From the NCBI RefSeq assembly GCF_024166365.1, contig NC_064827.1, positions 48,946,635 to 49,010,634 on the forward strand: a stretch of 64,000 nucleotides of DNA. The letters run 5' to 3'. Made by a program: the position numbers and the translations under genes. Origin of the DNA: Elephas maximus indicus. Lineage: Eukaryota; Chordata; Mammalia; Proboscidea; Elephantidae. This document shows positions 1 through 13,200 of the stretch, one piece after another; the first letter of the stretch is position 1; each line of letters begins with the position of its first letter. The notes below the pieces were generated by a model. It ran no database searches and was not told the DNA's origin. It saw nothing but the letters and a program-made list of their open reading frames with translations.

Positions 1-228
1 CTGCGCTTTAGGGCAGTAACTCTGATGGCACATGGAGGGAATAGCTCAAAGGACCTCCAGTCTGTTAGGCAGTTGTCTGCATCCTATAGCGGAATGGAGT
101 GTCTGAACAGTTGGGCTGAATGAAGGCGAGAGAAATCATGGCGATAGACGGTATGAGGCCTTAGTGACCCTCTGGACAAGATAGTGAAGAGGAGACCCAA
201 CCTCACTGAAAGGTTCTCTGAATTGCAG

Positions 229-297
229 GGTGAGAAGGGAGAGCCGGGCGCCATCTTGACTGGGGACATTCCTGTGGAAAGGCTGAGGGGGAGAAAG
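229..297 (+). CDS. COL15A1: COL15A1 exon a: end of a collagenous block plus interruption
   Basis: Acceptor ttgcag, donor gtaatt; 69 nt, phase 0-0, 23 codons. It starts GEKGEPG and continues with a non-collagenous stretch ([16 protein letters not shown]), matching a short interruption in the collagen XV helix. Interruptions of this kind make multiplexin helices flexible. It is the first exon visible; bases 1-228 read as intron. Confidence 0.92.
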
Positions 298-3200
298 GTA
301 ATTATGTCTTCAGACACTGAGGGCACACATCTGCTTTAGCTTCCCATCTGTTTTCTGCCTCAAACAGTGTTCCTCTGAATGACAAGAATGTGTCTCCCTA
401 TTTTAGGGTGAACCTGGAGTGCATGGTGCCCCGGGGCCAATGGTAAGTGGAGTGTCTCTCAGTAAGGTCTAGGCTGGGGGTCGAAGCATTTGGCACACTG
501 TGGCCCTGGTAGATTTCCTTGTCCCAGCTGTGAAAATACAAAGGGTGTAGTGTGATGTGCAGACCCAGCTATAGGAGTAGGCAGGCCCAGGCCCCAGGTA
601 GAACATATTCTGAGAAGAGGGGCAGCCTTGATGGCAGCTTACGCCAAGTAGTGTGCATCCCCAGCCCGGAGGGCACGAGGGTTCCTGTGGGAGACTGGAG
701 GCAGGCAGTGGCTCTAGAAGCCTGTGAATCCAGACAGCCAGTGCTGGAATAGGCTACGCCCATGGGTCAGGGACTCAGCTGGAAGACAGGGGTACCACGA
801 CAAGATTCTGGTCCTTAGGGACAGGTGGAAACAAGGCAGGAACCAAATCCTGGAGTAGAGTCTCAGGCAGGGCTGATACGAGGGGTGAGGCAGGGATGTA
901 TCATTCAGAATTGAGGACATGTAAGCTCTGGCCCAACATCAGGCTACCTGGGAGTGGAAGCCGTGAGCAACTGACCTCTTGCTTTTTAGTTGGTCTTGAT
1001 GAGACAGCTCCAAGGTCTGGGAGGGGATAGAATCAACAGGAGGGTGGGGGTGTGGTGAGGGATTGAGCAAGTAGGTTCCAACTGTGAGGAGAGAGGCTGG
1101 CAGGTGGTTACATCATCATTTGTCCTTGTCCTCCTTTCTTCTACCCATGGTTCATTATCACCACTGCCCATGAAGGCAGGCTGGGTACCCTCCATCTCCA
1201 TGGACCTTGAGTTTCTATTCTTCCCTAATCCTGTATTCATTCTGCTGATAGGGGCCCAAAGGACCACCGGGATATAAAGGAGAATTTGGCCTCCCCGGAC
1301 GACCTGTAAGTATCAGTGTCCTCAGATGGGATGCAAAGGAAGGACACATGGGCCAGGCAGTGGGTTTGCTAAAGTGTCTTGTGTGGGTTTCAGGGTCGCC
1401 CAGGACTGAATGGCCTCAAGGGCTCCAAAGGAGATCGAGGGGTCATGATGCCGGTGAGTGCCACAACCATAGCCCCCATCCCACACCATCCTGTGGCAGG
1501 GAGCAGGGAGGCCTGTGTGCACAGGAAGGTGGAGAGGGGCGGGTGTGGTGAGGGGCTGGGTTCAGGGAGAGGGCTTGAAGACTAAAAGATCAGGAATGCT
1601 TTCCTTCCTCCTCACTGCCACTTCCACAGATCCTCTTGCCCAGCCCTGTCCTCTGCTCACTCTCAGGAGGGTCCTTGCCACCTAAAGCAGCTTAGGGGAG
1701 ACCCAAGGAAGGGCGGTAGAAAGAGGCCCTGGGTGTACTCAGGAAATCTTGTTTCAAATCCCAGGTCTTCTGACTCTAGTGGTGAAATGCCCCCCTCCCC
1801 TCTGCACAATCCCAGGGACTTCATACATCAGTAGGTGCTCAATAAATACTCGTAAGTGAATATCAAAGGCTCAGCAGCTACTTAGGCAGGGCCTCACAAG
1901 ATGGCAGTACTGTGGGGCATCAGCAGGGTACCGGGGCTAGATGAAGGAAAACAATGTTCACTGAGCACCTACTGCATACCAGACATAGTGCAAAGTGCTT
2001 TTAAAGACAGTACGTCACTTAGTCTTGATGATAACTACCCCATGAGACACTCCGTGGGGCCCTTGTTTTACACAAGAGGAAACTGGGGCCTAGAGAAGTT
2101 AAGTGCCCACCCTGGCCACCAATGAAGATGCAAACACAGCTCTAGGCCCACTGCTGCTGCTGTTCATACCGCACTGCCTCTGCTTGCTATGTCCAGAAAT
2201 CAAGAAATAGAATTTTAGTGAAGCACTGGGGACTGACAAACACTCATCAGGCCCACTGGAGCTGTTAGGTAAACCATACACCAATGCCCTAATTTGGGGT
2301 GATCAATAGAGCTTCCACAGGGGCTTGAGTCCTCATGCTTGCTAATCAGAGCCTACCCCTCCTGCAGCAAGGGTCTGCTTGGGCTCCAGGTTTGAAGGAG
2401 AAGAAGCTGCATGGTATTAAGGCCAGAGTCACCCAGCCTTGGAAATGACTCTAGTATGTAATAAGAGTGGACCTGTCTTGCCTTTATGAGGCACTCTCAC
2501 ATGCATTGTATCACATGAGGGACTCTCACCCCCACCCCATCTCCACACTCGGGATGTGCTGATAGAGACACGTCCGCCTAGTATGGACTGTCCGCTGCTC
2601 TGGGAGTCAGAAGCTGGGTTTCAGTCTCGGTTCTGCCTTAAATTGCTGTGTGAACTTGAGCAGGTCGCTTCTCCTTTCTGGGCTTTGTTATCTGCATTTG
2701 TAAAGCAGAGGTAATAGTTGCTGGGCTGTTCTCACTGGTGTATGGTTTGTTGTGAAAAGTAAAGTCGTGAATGTAGAAGTGCGCTGCAAGAGGAACTGGC
2801 CTACTCATGGAAAAAGTTGGTTGGCTTTGGAAGTCCCTGCGTTCCTTGTTGTGTTCCCAAGCTCTGAGGGAGGCTGAGGCAGTTGCCTCTGCACTGACAC
2901 TGCCTTGACTGAGGAACCACCTTTCTTCCCTTCCTCAGGGCCCACCTGGCTTACCTGGTCCTCCAGGTCCCCCAGGACCACCTGGAGCTGTGATTAACAT
3001 CAAAGGAGTAAGTTGGGGGAGCAAGCAGGGACTTCAGCAGGCAAGCATGAAATGGGCGCTGGGCTGGCCTAAGCTAGAGTCTGGTGTCCTGGGGTCGAGT
3101 GGGCTGATGGCCTCACCTCTCTTGTTCTCGTTTCCCACAGGCCATTTTCCCAATACCTGCCCGGCCACATTGCAAAATGCCAGTAAGTAGACTGCATTGG

Positions 3201-6200
3201 AGAGCAACTGAAAGAAAAAGATCAGTCTTTGTCTTGAGCCCCTTCTATCCATGAATGTCCTCTCTGATGTCTTCTAGCACCTTCGTATAGACCCTTAAGT
3301 GAACAGAAGCTTTTAGATAATAACCTGTGGCAGCGAAACATTCTGGATCTTCTGAGTGGGCACACACTGCCAGCGTGCTTCTTCTAAAGCACTTGAAAAA
3401 GCCTTTTGTTATCGTAACCACATTGGCCTCATGCTTGGAGCAGCACAAAAAAGAGGAAATAGACCCCTTCAAAAATACAGATGAAGAACATTAAAGAAGC
3501 ACTGCCACCCACTTGGTCTTTGCATTGGGAACTTTGAGCTAAAATCTGTTACTGGCCATGCTCTGTCCTTCCTGTTGTCCTGTTACTGCTCAGCACACAA
3601 CCCTGCAAGGCAGGGATTACTGGTCCCACTTTATAATGAGGAAACAAACTATGACTCAGAGAAACTAACAGGCTTATCCAAGGTCCTCAGTGGGGACATG
3701 ACAGCCCAGGTCTCCTACCACCAAGCAGATACAGATACTCTGAGCCTGGGGGTCAAAACATGCCAGGGTCCTGCAACCAGTCAGTGGCACTGTCCCTGTG
3801 TTTTCACTCTTGTAAACAGAGTGCTGCTTCTGTGCGAAAACCTAGGGAGGGTGGGCCTCTCTCTGTGTACAGGCATTAGTCATGGAACCATTCATCCAAC
3901 AAATATGTATTGCACACCTACCGATTGCCAAGTCTTTCTTGGCACTAGGGACACGGGTGAACTAGACAGGTGTGGTTTCTGCTCCCAGGAGCTTGCAAAT
4001 TACAATTTGCAAGAGAGATTCCTTCAAGTGTGGACAAAATTGGTGCCTGTTGGAGGTGATGATGAGGCTTGGGTTGGAGGGTTTAAGATGATCCAATTCT
4101 GCTGAGTGTTTGCCTAGACATCCGCCCATGTCTGACCTTAGAGGCGCCGAGTCTTCACCTTGGGGCCGGGAACTCTGGCCTGGAAGGCAGAGGACAGGAC
4201 CCACCTGCTGAAAGTGACTAACATGCCCTGGCTTCCAGCTCAACATGAGGGCAACTGCAACCCAGAACGGAGCTTTCACATGTTTACATCGATGGGTTCA
4301 AGAGACCATCCTGATAGATGACTGTGTCCCACCTGCTTAACGTGCAGACGGGAACACTGCAGCCCAGAGAGGCAAAGCCCCTCCCAACTAGCCTGATTTC
4401 AGGTTGCAAATGGACCAGTCACGTGACAGCACTTGACAAACTTTAGAGTTCTTGAAAAATGTCACCTTAATTACCATGACCTATGCCTGGACCCTCTGCA
4501 ATAACGGTGGCCTTTAGGGGTCATGGGACACCTTAAGAGAAGCCAAAGACAAGCTCAAAGTATTTTAGGTGAGTTTTTCAGTTCATGTTGCCTGGGTAGA
4601 CACCATGGCACCTGGGGCACGGACATTTCCTGACCGATTTTCCAAGTGAACATTTTGAAACAGAAATGTGTCCTCTCTCGTCCAGCATTTCACATCACCC
4701 TTCTCACGCCAGCCCCTTCCAACCCCATAACAGTGGAGTGGAGGAACTTTATCAACATAGCTGCACGATAACAGCTCGGTGCTGCAACTTTCATCCTTAA
4801 CCTAGAAAGGTTTTTCCTGGAAAGTTTTCTACTGTGCCCCCCCACCTTCTCTTGTGACCCCTCAGCAGCTTGTGACCCTCCACCCATAAGCACCGAAGAA
4901 TGCTGGCGCCAGAGGGATCATTTTGATTGTACACATCAACTGGGGAAAAGGTGAAGGTGGGCTACATAAGCAAGGTTACAGGTGGCTCTGTTTTAAAAGA
5001 TAAGAAAATGCAAGAATGTGAGGAAAAAAGGAGAAGGAATATTATCTACAACAGCTGGGACTCCAGACCCCTGGAACTTTATGGAGAGTCCAGGATGGGG
5101 AGTCCCCCAAAGTCTAATGATAACCCCATATTAATTACCACTGCAGTTAGTGTCTGTTCGTTATGCTTATCTTTGACTATATACAATAGCAAAGCTAATG
5201 GCTGGGTACATCACTCACTGGGACACTTGACCCCTCACATGAATCAATCTTAACCCATGAGAAAGGAGTCCAAGGATACTCATCGTTGGCCAAACCAGCA
5301 CTGCCATGATTTGTTGTCTTAAAGCTTTGGGCTTCCCCTATGCTGAGGTTTTGGCCAGTAGGACCCAGTTCTGTCTACTCCAGTCTAGCTACATAATGGG
5401 CCTTCCAACTGAAGGCCTGGGATACCTGTGCATCTAGGGCTGTGGGAGGGCAAGGGGTGGGGCACTCTGGCTTCCTGGGCCTCCAGATCCAAAGGAAGGC
5501 CTGGCTGCATGACATTGGCCCTCCTGACGCATACCCCGGGGACGGTGGCTGTATAAGCATGGAGACACCGGACAGGATTTGCAATGTATGACTTTGCCTT
5601 TCTTTCTCTTCAGGTTGGTACCACATATCCTGGGAATTCAGAGCTCATCACCTTCCATGGTACACCTGCCCTTCTTCATCTATATTTCTCTAGGACATTT
5701 GCTGACCCTAGTAGCCCTAGGGAAGGTGGTTTCCATTTGTCCAGTGCTGGGTGCAGAGTAGGTGGTCAGGAAGGTCTGACTGCATGTGGTTGGGGAGGGA
5801 GTGGTAGCTGAGTCATGGTGTGGAGTTGGGAAACTGTTTGGTTTTGTCACTCATCTGTCTATCCTACACACTTTGGCTGAGCCCCCTAGTTAGGAGGAAG
5901 CAATTCATTTGTTAGTTGGTTCATAAAACTTTCCCTAATGCCTGCACCTTGCTTGTTGGCTGTCCCATGTACTGAGCCGAGACACATGAATCCTGTCCTG
6001 TTCCTGCCACCCAGGCCCTTAGGTGAAACCAACTATTTAGAAAACAATTATAATGCAATAGACCAAGAGCTATAATGCAGGGAAGGGCCACAGGAGCTCA
6101 GAAAACCCTTGCCTTGGAGGATTCCTGGACCAGCAGCATCAGCATCAGCGTCACCTTGGAGCTTGTTGGAAATGCAGAATCTGCATTTTAACAAGCTCCC

Positions 6201-9200
6201 GAGGTGATGTGTATGCAGTCAGGGGTGAGAAGCACTGGCTTGGAGTTTTGATTAATAAATGTCAGTATGTCCATGACCTATTGAAGATTATGCCCAACAC
6301 ATCAGAGAGGAATAGGCCATGAGACAGAAACCTATAGGTGAGCAGTCACTCTTAACTTCCCGGTCCCCATATCTTGCCAGGCCATTTGTCCCCCTTTTAG
6401 TTAAGGAGTCTGAATACCTGTGCTTTAGACAGGAGATCTTCTTTTTCCAACAACACCCACCTCTGGCTAGTCTCTGCTACCACCAGGCTGTCAGGTAGCA
6501 GTCTCCCTAATGACATCTGGTCCTGTGTTTTTGTTTTTGTTTTTTTGGTCACTCTCTGTTACAAACACCCAAGTCTAGGCTATTTTAAAACTCCATGCTT
6601 GATCCAATTTAAGTCTCTCCCTTCTCCTCTGGGGCAAGGTGGACCTTGGAAAGGAGGGTATGGAGGTGGTTTTGCTTTCTCAGATGCCCAGTTATTCCCC
6701 TTCCCTGTGGGGCCTTTGTGGGAGGAAGGAGAGGGAACAGACCTTTCTGAGTGTGACAGCCCCGGCCAAGCCCATGTCCTCCTACTCACTGTGGGTGGTC
6801 ACCACTCTTCCCTGAGGTGAGCTGCATCGGCAAGCTCGTTGTCCTTCTCTCTGGTTGTCACCACTGTCTGGGGTCTTACTGTAGGTGGTGGAGGCCCCAC
6901 CATCAGGTCCTCAGTCTCAAGCAGCTCCCACAACATCGGTGAGGCCTTGCAAGATGCAATTGCATCTTCCTACTGACCCCAGGACAGCAGCACCATACCA
7001 CATGCCTCTGATGCTCACCTTCCTTCTCCCATATTGAAAATCCTGAGCCTACAAACCTCATCTACCCTGTCTACCCCCATCTCTAGGCTTCAGAGGTTGC
7101 TTTTTCACACCTCTTGGGAACCAGGAATTTGAAGAGATGTTCTGTCTGTCTGGGCTAGTATCCATCCCATCCACTGTGGTACAGAAAGGGGGTAGCTTCC
7201 CTTGCCAGATGCTGGTCTCCTGAGAGGCTCCCTTCTGTACCCCACTCCCACATAAAGAGCTGGGGGAGAAGGGAGTGGCTGTAGCTTCCGTTCTGTGAAA
7301 AAGGAGTTTCTTATAAGCACTGTGGAGAGGTGGGTCACTGTACACTTGGTGTTCTTCCAACATTGTAAGTGGAATACTCAGTTGTCCTTTGCGAGCCCTA
7401 GTCACCAACTCAAAAGATTCCTCTTCTCCCCTTACACTACCATGCTGCACAGGCATGGATAAGATGAGGCGGAAAGCCGACCTGGGATTGAGCCTTAGCC
7501 TACATTCATGAAGCCCTCCATGTGAGAGTTAATTGTAGCTTCTGCTGGGCTCCCATGATGCACAGTTGGTATCTTAATGATAGCACTTATTTCATCTCGC
7601 CTTGCATTATCATTAGCTCTGTCTGGCTCCCCAACGAAACCAAGCTTTTCAAGGTCAGGAACTGTGTCTGACGTATCTGCCTCTGCTCTCCCCATCATTA
7701 AGCAAAGGATTTTATACCTAGTGACTCCTCAATAGGCCTTTGTTTGTTTGAGTGGACTTTGCTGAAGAGCTTATCTTGAAAATTGTCTCAGAAAAGTTTT
7801 ATATGGAATGGTGATTTTCTACAATCTTTTTTTTTTTTTTTAAGTGTGTGTGTTTTTTGGCAGGTGTTAAAGGAGAAAAAGGTTCCTGGGGTCTTCCTGG
7901 CTCAAAAGGAGAAAAGGGTGACCAGGGAGCCCAGGGACCACCAGGTAACCCAGCTCTTGTTCCAGATCTTGCCTTTGGGTTTTGTTCCTGAGAAATGTAA
8001 CAGAGCCAGAGAGTAAGACTGATTACATTTCAACCCTGACCTCAAGCTCCACTGAGTTCTAGAGAGACCCAGTTATGGGCGAGGAGTGTCCAAGGTAGAA
8101 GGTTATCAAGAGAGACCAGAAGTCCTGTTCCTTCATGTTTCATATGTGAAATGAGGCCCAAAGTGGGCCAGGGACTTGCTCGAGATCCCACAGTGTCTCA
8201 GGTACCAGAAATGCAAAGGGGTATCCTGTCTGTCTGATCTAGTGTCCACCTCACACACCATAGTGGGGAAAGGTGGTAACTCCTCAAATGCTGGTCTCTG
8301 AAAGGTTCCTTTCTGTGCCCCATTCCCATATAAAGAGTTCAGGAGAAGGGAGTGATATAGTCCCAGATCTGTGGAAACAGTGCTTCTCACAAGTGCTTGG
8401 GGGAGGTGAGTTGCTGCACAGTTGGTGTTCTTCCAACCTTGTAAGTGGAATACTGGGACTAGGGACTCACTTCTGATTCCAAGTCAGTGATCACTCAATT
8501 AGACAAACCTAGTTTACTTCCTGTAGCATATAACAGTGGCTGCCAACTGGGAGACTTTTATTTTTAAATTTCTGAAATTATGATTGTGAATTTTATGAAG
8601 CATTTCTTTTTTAGGTCCTCCAGTTGATCCAACTTATCTGAGACATTTTCTGAACAGTTTGAAGGTGAGTATTTCTCTACTAAACATTTGGCCAGTGTTT
8701 CCAAGTTCTTGGGCTTATGTCGGAAACCAACTTCATCCCTAAAATTACTAAATTACTAAAATAGTCCTATGTTCTCTGCTTCCAGGGAGAGAATGGAGAC
8801 AGGGGCTTCAAAGGCGAAAAAGGAGACTCTAATGGCAATTTCTTTGTGTCTGGGCCTCCGGGCCTGCCAGGAAGTCCTGGACTGGTTGTGAGTAGTAATC
8901 CCTCCCAGCCGTCTTCCTCAAGGAGTTATGGCTTTCCCTGAAAGTTCTCAATAAGATTAGGCAGTTGGAGAGTTAAGGGTCAGTCATAGTACTACAAGCT
9001 GAAGGCAGGACTTGGGCATTGACCAGCTCTTCCCCATACTTGTTTATTGATGGTGACCTTGGCTGAGGCCCATGGAAGAAAGGGAGCTGGCCAAGACTTT
9101 ATATGTTCAGGTAACTCCAGGCCATTAACCGCACTGTCTTATTCATGTAAATGGTGGGAAACCCACTCAACATAAAGGAGTTACATACCAGTGATGGACA

Positions 9201-10219
9201 CATGAGATAACAGAGGCAGAATGGGAAGTGGGGAGGTATTTTTAGAGGAGCTATTTGATCTGAAAGGTTAGAGTTTTGAGTCTGCTTAGAGGTGCCTCAG
9301 AAGAAAGACCTGGCTGCCAAATTCTGAAAAATCAGCCATTAAAAACCCTATAGAGCACAGTTCTACTCTGACACACATGAGGCACCATGAGTCGGAATCA
9401 ACTTGACGGTAACTAAGTTTTTATTTGACCTTTCTGAAATCATATCAAGAAAGTAGCGCCTAGACAGGTTTGGTGTAAGATATGAGGTTTCTCCAGGCCA
9501 CATGAGAGAAAATCAAGCTGTGTCCCCAAAGAAAATGTAATCCAATTATTGACCCTCAGGGACCAGCACCAAATTCTGGTCCCAGAGCTCACCATAAAGG
9601 TAGAATCAGCAAAGCCAGGAGACAGGTGTTGGTGCTATTTCCAGCTCTGCTTTTAATTCACCTTGTGGCCTTAGGCAAGTTCTTTCCTCTTTCTAGGTCT
9701 GTTTCTTCATTTGTAAAATGCAAAGGCTAGACTAGATGATCTCCAAGGGGCCTCTGACTCCAGGGCTGTCTGTGTCATTCAACACAATGAGGAGGGCTGC
9801 TGCTCTTTAGGTCTTGCACCACCTTGAGTTGATCCCAGTACTGAGAATAATGATAGCAACAGCTGGTTTTTACTGACTTCTTACTGGATATTGGACATTA
9901 TACTAAGTATGCATTTTATCTCTATACCAAGTATGTAATTATCTCATTTTATCTTCATAATAATCCTGTGAGGTTGTTACCATCATTATTCCCATTTACA
10001 GAGGAGGAAACTGAGGCTTACTGAGGATCAGTAGCATGACCAATACCATAGAGTAAGAAAGGATAGGATCAGGATCCACACCTGGGCTATTACCTAGTGC
10101 ACTATACTGCTCCCTGATGGAGCTTATGTAAGAAAAGCCTGTCCTTCCATCCATTGGTTGAATGGCAGAATGGAACCTTTAGAAAAACCTAGATGTCCAG
10201 AGGATTGTTTAATAGAGGT

Positions 10220-10251
<32 letters not shown>

Positions 10252-13200
10252 TAATATGCCACTAAAATGCTGATTGTGAAGAGTATTTAATGATTGGGAA
10301 TACCAGTGATGTTAAAAAGGCAGAATATGAAAATGTGTATACACTATGATCTCAATTGTGTGAAAATTGCACAAATGAAAGCCTTGGAAAAAAAAGACTG
10401 GAAGAAACATCAAAATGTTAATAGAAATTTCCTCAGAGTGTTGACTCTAAATCTTTTCACTTTTCCTTATCATTCTTTTTTTGCATTTTCTAAATTTTCT
10501 ACAAATAGCATGGCATATATATATATGATCAGAGGAAAGAGTAACTCTTAAAGAAAAGCATTTCTGAGGGCCTGATCTTAGGATGGTGGTGTTGTAGTGA
10601 AGAGATAAGGCTGGATGTGGGGGAATCTGAACAATCGAGAGACCAACTAGATAGGGTGGAAGATGGTGGGTGGGGTGAGCACAGCCTGGATGACTTAACC
10701 AAGAGGTCCAAACAGATGTCTTTATTAAAGGAGTTGAATGGACTTGTAGTGATTTATGTTGCTTTCTCTCTTCTGTGACTGTGTACTTGCCTTAATAGGG
10801 CCAGAAAGGAGAAACGATCATCGGGCCTCAAGGACCCCCGGGTGCTCCTGGGCTGCCTGGGCCACCTGGCTTTGGAAGACCTGGCACCCCTGGGCCACCA
10901 GGACCCCCGGGGCCACCAGGACCTCCAGCTATCCTGGGAGCAGGTTGGTACTATGAGCTGGCCCCTCACTCATGCTGTCCTTCCTGTGTTCAGGGTCACC
11001 ACTTCTGGGTGGCTTCTTAGAGCTTTTGGTAAACCGCACTAACAGAGGTCTGTGTCCTGGGTATTTCCTTCTGAGCAGCTTTGTCAATGCCTGGGCCTTA
11101 GGGATTTGACAGTCAAGCGTGTGGATTAGGGACCAGCATTGATTCTTGTTATGAAAATTTCATCACCTCTCTGAGCCTCAGTTTCTCAAATGTAATATGG
11201 GTGAGATAGAAGGAAATCCCCATTTATTGAATGTTTACCTAGCATTAGGTGCTCAGCTGGTCACTCTACTACATTATTTTATTAAATTGTTACAATAGTC
11301 CTTCAAGGAATATATTAGAAACCTCATTTTACAGATGAGGAAAGCGAGACTCAAAAACACCTAAAAACCTTTCGAAGGTCACACAGTTAATAAGTGGCAC
11401 CCACAAGATTAGGACCCAAATCAGTGTAGCTGGAAAATAATAATACTAGTAGCAATAATAGCACCAGTAAGCATTTTTGATTGTTTGTTTGGATTGGCCT
11501 GAGCCTGGTGTGGTGGAAGTTACAGAAAAGGGAGACCTACAGTCCACAGTGTTTGCAGTATTAAGGAGAGTTTTACAGAAGCTGGGGGGCTGGAGCTTTG
11601 ACTTAGTAATGGATTTTTTGGCTATAAGTGACCAAAACCTAAATCAAACTAGATCAAACCAAAGGAAAATGTACTGGATGGGAAGAAGGGGATGAACAAT
11701 CAATTTGTGAGAGGGGCAGACCTGCAACTGGTCCTCAGGAACTCACCTGCTGCGAGGACTCTCTCACCATTTCTGATCTTGGCTTTTGTCTGTTTGGCAG
11801 CTTTGTATTTCCTCACCAGAGACCACATCTGCTGCATGGTGGGAAATATGGCTACCTACAATTTACAGTTTCTGCCATCAGCTAGAAACCTTGATTGTGT
11901 TTCTCAATTTTAGTTGGAAAAGCCCTGAGGTAGGGGAAGTAAGTCTTCTCATTGGCCTGTCTTGGACCAGGTGCCCAACCTTGGGCCAATAATGTGACAG
12001 GAGGTAGAGGAGATAGGATCACATAAAAACATGGCAGCTCCTTCTGAAACCAAATGATTGTAGAAAGAGGAAATCCCAAGAGAAGGGAATGAGGATATTG
12101 ATCCTGCAAAGATGGAAGGTACAGGACAGATAAAACCACAGGTGCCCACATAGCCTTGAAGGATGAGTAGGCATTTCAGGAAGTGGAAGGACATTACAGA
12201 AAGTGGAAGGATATTATAGGATGTGGTCAGGATGTAGAAAATTTGTAGTAACACTAGAATAGGGAGACCCAGGACACATCTTTTTACTGAGTAAGGGTTG
12301 CCCCTCACATAATATACAGCAATTCACAGTTTACAGAACACTCACTTGTCCATCATCTCGTGTAGCCTTCACGACAACTGTAGTGGGGGAGATGAAATGG
12401 ATATACTATCAAACTCATTTAATGGATGAAAACACTGAAGTTCAGAGAGGTTAAGTGACTTGGTCAAGGCCACAAACACTAGTAAGTGGCATGACTAGAA
12501 TCCAAACCTAAGTCATTTAACCCTCTATTCCCCTAGACATTCATCACCTACATGTAGATTTTTCAAGTCCTTCGTAGGAACTGCAGACTTGCATGGAACG
12601 ACCTGAAAAATTCCATACAGTAATTCTGGGAGTTGTAAAAACATCCTTAACTCTGCCAAGAACTTCACAATTTTGGGGTGAGAATGAGAGGGGTGTGGGG
12701 TAGGATGATAGAGTTAGAAAAGTAGAAGAACAAAAACATAACCGCCCCCCAAAACAAAACAAACTCGTTGCTTTTTAACACTTTAAAGAGGTCTCTTGCA
12801 ACAGATTTGCTCAATGCAATGAGTCTTTTGATTTCTTGACTACTGCTTCCATGGGCATTGATTGTGGACCCAAGTAAAATGAAATCCTTGACAACTTCAA
12901 TCTTTTCTCCATTTTCACAGCTAGGAATTGACAAACCAGTGACCTGAATCCATGTCTCCTGGCCCCAAGGTCAGGGCTCCTGTCACAGCACTGTCCTGCC
13001 CTCCTTCTGAAGCCTAACACCTTCTCCTCTTTCAGAGCCTGCTTCTTCTGTCATATGGTTGTCTTTTGGGTGAAGTATGTTGTATCGGTCAGGACATTTG
13101 TGGATGCAAATGACAGAAAACTCCAACTGGCTTATACAAACAACAGTGAAAGGAGTTTATTCACTTATAAAACTGAAAAGTTCTAGGCATGGCTTGATTG

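Noticed and set aside
1-228. A possible additional upstream COL15A1 exon at the window start
   Set aside because: No Gly-X-Y or known collagen XV sequence is encoded in any plus-strand frame next to a suitable AG/GT pair.
3575-4105. A 176-codon plus-strand ORF in a COL15A1 intron
   Set aside because: It begins in a MIR fragment, has no recognisable domain and no collagen pattern, and is flanked by well-defined exons without needing it.
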